The notes under the pieces were generated by a model. That model had not been told where the DNA came from. It made no database searches and saw only the letters and a program-made list of their open reading frames with translations. A DNA stretch of 35,532 nucleotides. Source: Rikenellaceae bacterium (GTDB lineage: Bacteria > Bacteroidota > Bacteroidia > Bacteroidales > Rikenellaceae). A program made the translations under genes and the position numbers. The DNA lies in NCBI GenBank assembly GCA_017463585.1, contig JAFTOX010000007.1:1-35532 (forward strand), given 5' to 3'. Positions 14,883 through 19,880 of the stretch are shown here, piece after piece. Position 1 is the stretch's first letter. Each line of letters opens with the position of its first letter.

Positions 14883-15170
14883 ATGGCAAAAATCGAAGTA
14901 GTTATTAACGGGGTATCTTACCCCTGCCGCCCCACAATGGGCGCAATGATCCGTTTCAAAGAGATCGCAAATAAGGATATTACACAGCTTGAAAACAATT
15001 TTACCGATATGTGTAAATATCTGTATTGCTGTGTAGCGTCAGCCTCAGCAGCGGACGGTATAGATTTTAATTTGGACTTTATGGCATTTGCAGACGCTAT
15101 TTGCCCAGAAGATCTAAACAGCTGGTTTAGAAATTTGCAGGCAGAAATAAACGCCGGCAACGAAGCCTAA
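14883..15170 (+). CDS. Tail assembly chaperone-like protein
   Basis: The 95-residue protein starts with IEVVINGVSYPCRPTMGAM, continues with RFKEIANKDITQ and then CKYLYCCVASASAADGIDF, the pattern I know from phage tail assembly chaperones in Bacteroidetes-type siphoviruses. These small proteins lie directly before the tape measure gene and keep it soluble during tail assembly; here the tape measure is next (15263). In many siphophages a second, longer product arises by -1 frameshifting. I see no clear slippery heptamer near the stop at 15168-15170, although a 13-bp hairpin follows shortly after. Family assignment by pattern is fairly firm; function is inferred from it and from position. Confidence 0.75.
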   Translation: MAKIEVVINGVSYPCRPTMGAMIRFKEIANKDITQLENNFTDMCKYLYCCVASASAADGIDFNLDFMAFADAICPEDLNSWFRNLQAEINAGNEA

Positions 15171-15190
15171 AGCACAAAGAAAAACAGATC

Positions 15191-15244
15191 AATAAACCGC
15201 ACTGAGGTAACGCAAATTACTGCGGTACTTTAGTGCGGTTTATT
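15191..15244. repeat. 13-bp perfect hairpin between chaperone and tape measure genes
   Basis: AATAAACCGCACT (15191-15203) and AGTGCGGTTTATT (15232-15244) pair perfectly around 28 bases. It lies between the stop at 15170 and the ATG at 15263. A run of T is absent. It may moderate expression of the large tape measure gene, as an attenuator or mRNA-stability hairpin. Confidence 0.6.
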
Positions 15245-15262
15245 CGTAAAAGCTAAAAGAAT

Positions 15263-17704
15263 ATGGCAGGGAAAAGTACAATTAGTATAACATTTAGGCT
15301 GGACAGCGACGGCAAAGGTTTTAAGGATCTGGCCAACGACGCCGAGGGCTTAAAAAAGGTTATAGCCTCAACCGTTACCGAGGCGCAGCAGCTGAAAGGT
15401 AACGTTATAAATTTTGCTGCGCTGGCTACTGGCATAGACGCGGCGCAGCGCAGCTTTAACCAGTTGCAAGCGGGTATGCAAAATTTGGCAGACGCTTACG
15501 CCGTCCAGGAAGTAAACGAAACCCGATTAGCTACCGTTATGCAGCAGCGTATGGGCGCGACGGCCGCCGAGATCCAGAGCATTAAAGACCTGGCCAGCGC
15601 CCAGCAGGAATTAGGAGTTATAGGCGACGAAGTGCAGCTATCCGGTGCGCAGCAGATCGCTACGTTTTTGAACGAAAAAGCAAGTTTGGAAACGCTGTTA
15701 CCGGCTATGAATAATTTGTTAGCCCAGCAAAAAGGACTAAACGCTACGACTAATGACGCTATTAGCGTGGGTAACTTGATGGGTAAAGTAATGCAGGGCC
15801 AGGCGTCCGCACTTAGGGAAGTCGGCATTACATTTAGCCAAGCTGAGGAAAACGTATTGAAGTACGGAACCGAAAGCGAACGCGCCGCTATGCTGGCCCA
15901 GGTCATAACTAACAATGTGGGTAATATGAATGCCCAGTTAGCGCAGACCGAAAGCGGAAAGCAGCAGCAATTAGCTAACACCCTGGGCGACATAAAGGAA
16001 CAGATCGGCGGCCTGGTTAATGGCGCTTTGCCGTTTGTTACGATCGCAGCGCAGGCCACTACCGCACTGACCAGCATTACCACACTGGTAACGGGCATTA
16101 AAACTCTATCTACGACTTTATACGCGAGCGCCAAAGCGTTTGCAGTATCTACCGCGGCGTTTGTTAAAAACAAAGTAGCAACCCTGGCGGCGGCAGCTGC
16201 GCAAAAGGTAGTAACCGCGGCTACTACGGTATGGACGGGCGTACAGAAGATCTTAAACCTGGTACTGACTGCAAACCCGATAGGCTTAATTATTACGGCA
16301 GTTGGCGGTTTAGTTGCTGCTATTACAGCCGCATATAATAACTGCGAAAGTTTTCGAAATATCGTAAACGGAGTTTGGGAAGCGATTAAACCCCTGGCTA
16401 ACGCTATAATGAACGGTTTGGCTAAGGCTTTCGAGTGGCTGGTAGAAAAGTGTAAGGAAGCCTGGGACTGGCTTAAAAATATACTGGGTCTGGGCGGCAA
16501 AAAAGTAGAGGTAGCGGTAGACGTTAAAAGGACAACGACGGCAGCGCCAGCTATGGATCTGGGCGAAACAAAAGCGAAATACGCGAACTACACGCCAGCA
16601 ACAACCGGCGGCGCTACTACGCCAAAAGTGGAAATACCAGCAACTGAAATTAAAGGCAGTGAGGGTTTGATCGGCCAGCTGGAAGAAAAAATAGCAGCTG
16701 CCCGCGATAGATTACGCGAGGCAACAAGCGAGGCTGCTATAGAGGCTATAAATAAAGAAATTGCAGCTTATGAAAGTGAGCTAAGCCGATACGAAAGTTT
16801 AGGCCAGAAAGTAAGCGAGGCTGTACAAAGTGGCGCGGAAGATAGCGGCCCACTATGGAAAGCAGACGCGGCCACGCTTAAAGATATAGGTAATAATATA
16901 GATATTCTTACTGCTAAATTACAATCTGCCACAGTAGAGGAAGCCGCGCTAATTAACCAGCAGATCGCAGCTTGGAACGATAAAGCAGAGGCTATAAAGA
17001 ACGCAGGCAAAGCAGCAGAAGAAACCGCAGTAAGAACGGGCGAGGCACTAAAAGACGGCTGGGGCGGTATTAAAAGTATAGGCAGCAGCATAGAGGGCAT
17101 AACCGACAGTTTGAAAGGAAACGGCAACGCTTGGCAGGCAGTAGTAGGTATCGTAGACGGCTTTTTAGGACTATATCAAGGTTTCCAAACCGTAATACAA
17201 GTAATCAGCGCTTTGACTGGGGTAACAAATATGCTTACAGCTGCAAAGCAAGGAGAAGCAGCGGCAACCGCTATAGCCACAACCACAGCAGTAACGGGAG
17301 CCGCCCAGGAAATTGCAGCATCTACGGCAAAAACAGCTGTAAAAAGTGCTGAAACTAACGCTAACGTATCCGCCGCTGCTTCGGGAGCTATGGCAGCGCA
17401 CGCGTCTATACCGTTTGCGGGTATTGCTTTAGGATTGGCAGCAGTAGCCGCTATAGTGGCTGCGATGAAGTCTATACCTAAATTTGCAGACGGTGGTATA
17501 GTTTCGGGGCCTACTTTGGCGATGGTGGGCGAATATGCCGGCGCGTCTGGGAACCCAGAGATAATAGCGCCACTGGATAAGTTACGCAGTATGTTAGCAC
17601 CGTCGCAGGGGTACGGATCTGGAGACGTTAATTTTAGGATTAAGGGCCGCGAACTTGTAGGCATTATCGAAAAAGAAAATAACATAAGACGACGTAACGG
17701 ATAA
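15263..17704 (+). CDS. Phage tail tape measure protein
   Basis: This is an 813-residue protein with the tape measure layout: an N-terminal helical region (1-250, many Gln and Ala), a hydrophobic stretch (about 255-360) with candidate membrane segments around TANPIGLIITAVGGLVAAITAAY, a short Trp-rich part (VWEAIKPLANAI, KEAWDWLKNILGLGG), a predicted coiled coil (about 465-600), a second hydrophobic alanine-rich region (about 620-740) and a C-terminal GGIVSGPTLAMVGEYAG motif (about 748-764) seen at the end of many tape measures. By the usual 0.15 nm per residue it would set a tail of about 120 nm. It follows the chaperone gene, but no other tail genes (tube, terminator, baseplate) surround it, and the portal gene is next. 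Confidence 0.88.
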   Translation: MAGKSTISITFRLDSDGKGFKDLANDAEGLKKVIASTVTEAQQLKGNVINFAALATGIDAAQRSFNQLQAGMQNLADAYAVQEVNETRLATVMQQRMGATAAEIQSIKDLASAQQELGVIGDEVQLSGAQQIATFLNEKASLETLLPAMNNLLAQQKGLNATTNDAISVGNLMGKVMQGQASALREVGITFSQAEENVLKYGTESERAAMLAQVITNNVGNMNAQLAQTESGKQQQLANTLGDIKEQIGGLVNGALPFVTIAAQATTALTSITTLVTGIKTLSTTLYASAKAFAVSTAAFVKNKVATLAAAAAQKVVTAATTVWTGVQKILNLVLTANPIGLIITAVGGLVAAITAAYNNCESFRNIVNGVWEAIKPLANAIMNGLAKAFEWLVEKCKEAWDWLKNILGLGGKKVEVAVDVKRTTTAAPAMDLGETKAKYANYTPATTGGATTPKVEIPATEIKGSEGLIGQLEEKIAAARDRLREATSEAAIEAINKEIAAYESELSRYESLGQKVSEAVQSGAEDSGPLWKADAATLKDIGNNIDILTAKLQSATVEEAALINQQIAAWNDKAEAIKNAGKAAEETAVRTGEALKDGWGGIKSIGSSIEGITDSLKGNGNAWQAVVGIVDGFLGLYQGFQTVIQVISALTGVTNMLTAAKQGEAAATAIATTTAVTGAAQEIAASTAKTAVKSAETNANVSAAASGAMAAHASIPFAGIALGLAAVAAIVAAMKSIPKFADGGIVSGPTLAMVGEYAGASGNPEIIAPLDKLRSMLAPSQGYGSGDVNFRIKGRELVGIIEKENNIRRRNG

Positions 17705-17710
17705 AACAAT

Positions 17711-18898
17711 ATGGGATTTTTAGATAAACTAATAGACCGATTTAAGCGCGAGAACTCAAAAACCAATACAGCAGCGGCCGGATATAATCCGCGCGCTGGG
17801 GCAGTTTCACTGCTGCCCCAGTACGGAGCTGCACCGCTTAATATAGCCGCAGTATATCGCTGCGTCGAGATCCTAAGTAACAGCGTAGCAAATTTGCCGC
17901 TGCAATACCTTAAAGAGCGTAACGGCGTATTTAGGACAGACACAGACGCGCGCCTGCATTATCTGTTAGCTGTGCAGCCTAACGAAAATATGAACGCGTT
18001 TGATTTCTGGGCCCAGGTGGTTAGATATATGCTGCTACACGGTAACGCGTATATCATACCCCAGTACGACGCTGGAAGTATGGATTTTTCGCGCCTAATA
18101 CTTTGTACGCCTGGATCTGTAGCCCACGATACTACTAACGACAGCTATACGATTACAGACGCCACAAACGGGCTAATAGGCACGTTTGCAGAGGACGAAG
18201 TAATACATATTAAGAACTACACCAGGGACGGCAAAAACGGTATTTCTACGCTGGCATTTGCCCGCCAGTGCGTCGAGATCGCAGCAGCTGGCGATAACGA
18301 AACCCTAAACCGTTTTAAGAATGGCGGCAACGTCCGCGGAATTGTCGGAAACGATAAAAGCGTACGCGGTTTTGGGGAGTACCAGGACAACGAGCTGCAA
18401 AAGACAGCCGACGATCTGGACGCCAGGTTTAGAAACGGCGAGCGTATCGTATCGCTGCCTGGCCAGGTGCAGTTTAGCCCTATTTCGATAAGTAGTACGG
18501 ATATGCAGTTTTTGGAAACGCGAAAGTTTACCGTACGCGAGATTTGCCGATTTTTCAACGTACCGCCGCAGCTGGTATATGACGCAACGGCTGAGAACTA
18601 CAAGACCGCAGAACTTACAAACGTAGCTTTTCTAAGTAACACGCTTAACCCGATACTGCGAAAAATTGAAGTAGAGCTGCACCGTAAATTAGTAGCGCCG
18701 GCGCTTTGTTGTAAACGTAAATTCCAATTTGACCGACGCGGCATATACGCGTGCGATCTGGATAGCAAAGTTAAGTATATCGCCCAAACGATCGCTGCCG
18801 GCGTATACACGGTAAACGAGTGGCGGAAGGAAGAAAACAAGGCGCCAGTAGAGGGCGGCGATATTGTTCTAATTTCGGCCAATTTAAGAAGATTATAA
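17711..18898 (+). CDS. HK97-family phage portal protein
   Basis: The 395-residue protein matches the HK97-type portal: NIAAVYRCVEILSNSVANLP (about 45-64), LHGNAYIIP (about 112-120), VIHIKNYTRDGKNGISTLA (about 162-180), and the C-terminal ICRFFNVPPQLVYD (about 277-290) with NTLNPILRKIEVELHRKL further on (about 310-327). Portals form the dodecameric ring through which DNA enters the head. It starts 6 bases after the tape measure stop, so both are one transcript. Order is odd: portals normally precede the protease and lie far upstream of the tape measure. Length is near the lower end for the family. Downstream, out of frame, a phage-like stretch (RQLLRSAAPG) falls within the hairpin and might be a lost tail of this protein. 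Confidence 0.88.
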   Translation: MGFLDKLIDRFKRENSKTNTAAAGYNPRAGAVSLLPQYGAAPLNIAAVYRCVEILSNSVANLPLQYLKERNGVFRTDTDARLHYLLAVQPNENMNAFDFWAQVVRYMLLHGNAYIIPQYDAGSMDFSRLILCTPGSVAHDTTNDSYTITDATNGLIGTFAEDEVIHIKNYTRDGKNGISTLAFARQCVEIAAAGDNETLNRFKNGGNVRGIVGNDKSVRGFGEYQDNELQKTADDLDARFRNGERIVSLPGQVQFSPISISSTDMQFLETRKFTVREICRFFNVPPQLVYDATAENYKTAELTNVAFLSNTLNPILRKIEVELHRKLVAPALCCKRKFQFDRRGIYACDLDSKVKYIAQTIAAGVYTVNEWRKEENKAPVEGGDIVLISANLRRL

Positions 18899-18949
18899 CA
18901 CTAAGAACGTAGAGAGATAGAGCACCACAAATAAGAGTAAGAAACGCCA

Positions 18950-19033
18950 GCTGCTTAGATCTGCTGCGCCTGGTATGGCCCAAATGCCGGTAATGAGCAA
19001 AGCGACCGCCCAGGCGCAGCAGATCTAAGCAGC
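18950..19033. repeat. 24-bp perfect inverted repeat (long hairpin)
   Basis: The arms 18950-18973 (starting GCTGCTTAGATCTG) and 19010-19033 (ending AGATCTAAGCAGC) are fully complementary over 24 bp with a 36-base loop. A 17-codon frame starts in the loop (ATG 18975, stop TAA 19026), coding for a Gln/Ala-rich peptide (MAQMPVMSKATAQAQQI). No T run directly follows. A perfect stem of this length is far beyond chance. Candidates are an RNA structure ending the late transcript, a protein-binding or DNA-processing site (packaging or end recognition), or a recent inverted duplication. Confidence 0.85.
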
Positions 19034-19038
19034 CAAAA

Positions 19039-19068
19039 AGCCTATAATCTAAATTTTATAGCTGTTTT
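19039..19068 (+). terminator. Weak terminator of the late block
   Basis: CTATAA (19042-19047) and TTATAG (19056-19061), extended by flanking AG/CT with one bulged C, form a short AT-rich stem followed by GTTTTCT. It would end tape-measure/portal transcription after the long hairpin. Confidence 0.35.
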
Positions 19069-19070
19069 CT

Positions 19071-19101
19071 ATTGCCTAAATAGGTTAATTCGTTATCTTT
19101 G
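19071..19101 (+). promoter_or_regulatory. Promoter at the right end of the element
   Basis: ATTG (19071-19074) and TATCTTTG (19094-19101) are 19 bases apart, an excellent fit to the Bacteroidetes promoter. Start would be near 19108, exactly where the left arm of the next hairpin begins. No annotated gene starts in this stretch, so the transcript is a short RNA or a leader running into the WYL 3' half. Confidence 0.6.
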
Positions 19102-19106
19102 CACCG

Positions 19107-19188
19107 AAAACCCGAAACGCTGGTTTAACAAGGTTTGTTACAGTTCTTTGTTACTACTAACAGCGTTTACGGGTTTTCTTTTGTTTTT
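19107..19188 (+). ncRNA. Putative small structured RNA at the right end
   Basis: Starting at the predicted transcription start, AAAACCCGAAACGCTG (19107-19122) pairs with CAGCGTTTACGGGTTTT (19161-19177), with one bulged base, around a 38-base loop that contains two TTTGTTAC sites (19134, 19147). A T-rich run (TTTTCTTTTGTTTTT) follows the 3' arm, as in an intrinsic terminator. A promoter, a stem and a U-run in about 110 bases fit a stand-alone RNA of about 75-80 nt. The alternative is an attenuator before the WYL fragment. Confidence 0.45.
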
Positions 19189-19220
19189 GTTGCTGGTTTG
19201 TTACCCGATACAAGTAACAA
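19134..19220. repeat. Right-end cluster of TTTGTTAC / GTAACAA sites
   Basis: TTTGTTAC occurs at 19134-19141, 19147-19154 and 19197-19204, and the inverted GTAACAA at 19214-19220. The arrangement mirrors the left-end cluster, with an 11-bp identical word (TTTGTTACCCG) at both ends, and lies about 60-140 bases inside the right junction. Best read as arm sites for integrase or excisionase. Confidence 0.7.
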
Positions 19221-19276
19221 GTATGCGCAAACAATTAGAATACAAAGAAATAACCCCTGTTTATCAATAATTGATA

Positions 19277-19282
19277 ATCAAT
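19277..19282 (+). other. attR core (ATCAAT)
   Basis: ATCAAT here matches 5636-5641 and is in the same WYL codon phase (the CAA codon at 19279-19281 equals that at 5638-5640). Just before it lies a dense palindromic stretch: TTATCAAT-A-ATTGATAA (19261-19277) and overlapping ATTGAT-A-ATCAAT (19270-19282), which could be the core-type integrase binding site on the element side. Confidence 0.65.
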
Positions 19283-19668
19283 ATGTCATCACCCCCAATC
19301 TTCACGTTGATAAATTCACACCCAGACTTTACGAGGCAATAGCAACACGAAAGGTCGTAAAAATATTATGGGGTTGGAATGATGTTCCAGATAAGCCATA
19401 TCAGTGGGTTTGTATCGAGCCTTACTACGTAAAAGGCTATAATACGATTTCCTCATTGAACGGATTCAGGTGGTATCTTTTCGGATTGGTTGACGAAATG
19501 ATAAGTGTCTACGATTTACATAATATCATAGACATCGAGGTATTGGACAAAACCTTCGAACACCCGCAGACTCCCATATCGGAACTAGAAGATAGAATAA
19601 TACATAGTCCGGCAAACGATAACGACGACGGATTCTCGCTTGCTGTAAATATTCCCATCGGAGACTAA
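19279..19668 (+). pseudogene. WYL-domain regulator, C-terminal half (interrupted)
   Basis: From QYVITPNLHV onward the protein matches the WYL core: RLYEAIATRKVVKILW, then PYQWVCIEPYYVKGYN, then FRWYLFGLVDE and ISVYDLHNIIDIEVLDKTFEHP. This is the ligand-sensing Sm-like WYL domain. The tail (about 40 residues, acidic) is short, so the WCX dimer domain of longer WYL regulators is absent. The open frame extends back to a TTG at 19135 in element DNA, which would add 48 residues of element-coded sequence (hydrophobic VYGFSFVFVAGLLP); with a promoter at 19071-19101 this chimera might be made. In the host, joined with 5323-5640, it forms one regulator of about 234 residues. Confidence 0.85.
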
Positions 19669-19680
19669 ATAGCACTACCC

Positions 19681-19701
19681 CCCCGCAATTTTGTTGCGGG
19701 G
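19681..19701 (+). terminator. Strong terminator after the WYL gene
   Basis: CCCCGCAA (19681-19688) and TTGCGGGG (19694-19701) form a perfect 8-bp stem with a 5-base loop, followed by TTTGTTATT. It lies 12 bases after the regulator stop and is the natural end of the WYL gene. Between it and the malQ promoter (19702-19802) I see no gene. Confidence 0.85.
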
Positions 19702-19802
19702 TTTGTTATTGGATCACTTAATAAGAAATGAGTTACTACTCTACTCAGTTCAAAATCCTGCTCCGAAGGGTGTTTTATTCATACTTTTAGGGGTGGAACG
19801 TA

Positions 19803-19833
19803 TTGATTATCACGGAGGGATTTGCTATCTTTG
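19803..19833 (+). promoter_or_regulatory. malQ promoter
   Basis: TTG at 19803-19805 and TATCTTTG at 19826-19833 have the Bacteroidetes spacing. Start is predicted near 19840, giving a leader of about 40 bases to the ATG at 19881. Confidence 0.65.
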
Positions 19834-19880
19834 CATAGGAATTGTTGAACGATTTATAAAACTATAAAAACATATATTTT

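Larger units (their letters stand above)
5636..19282. mobile_element. Integrated 13.6-kb phage-satellite-like element in a WYL gene
   Basis: The limits are set by the interrupted WYL gene: its two halves resume in the same reading phase at ATCAAT copies at 5636-5641 and 19277-19282. The contents in order are: tyrosine integrase, two unknown genes, excisionase-like HTH, primase/VapE helicase, candidate iteron origin, five small unknown genes, prohead protease, tail chaperone, tape measure and portal. All genes are on the plus strand. Codon use (many GTA, CTA, ATA and CGC codons) differs from both flanks. No terminase, major capsid, tail tube, baseplate or lysin was recognised. This suits a satellite needing a helper phage, or a decayed prophage. 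Matching TTTGTTAC/GTAACAAA clusters mark both ends. Confidence 0.85.

Noticed and set aside
15496..16500. 334-codon minus-strand frame inside the tape measure gene
   Set aside because: Shadow of the alanine-rich tape measure; Cys/Ala/Ser-rich without family features.
5627..19275. TATCAAT (5635-5641 versus 19262-19268) as the att core
   Set aside because: The 7-bp word is longer, but joining there puts a stop codon in the WYL frame; the ATCAAT at 19277 keeps the frame and the family spacing.
19731..19800. Possible tRNA 3' remnant (GTTCAAAATCCTGCTCC) near 19748-19764
   Set aside because: It resembles a T-loop and 3' acceptor by a few bases, but no matching 5' acceptor, D arm or anticodon arm can be found nearby, and the element boundary is defined elsewhere.
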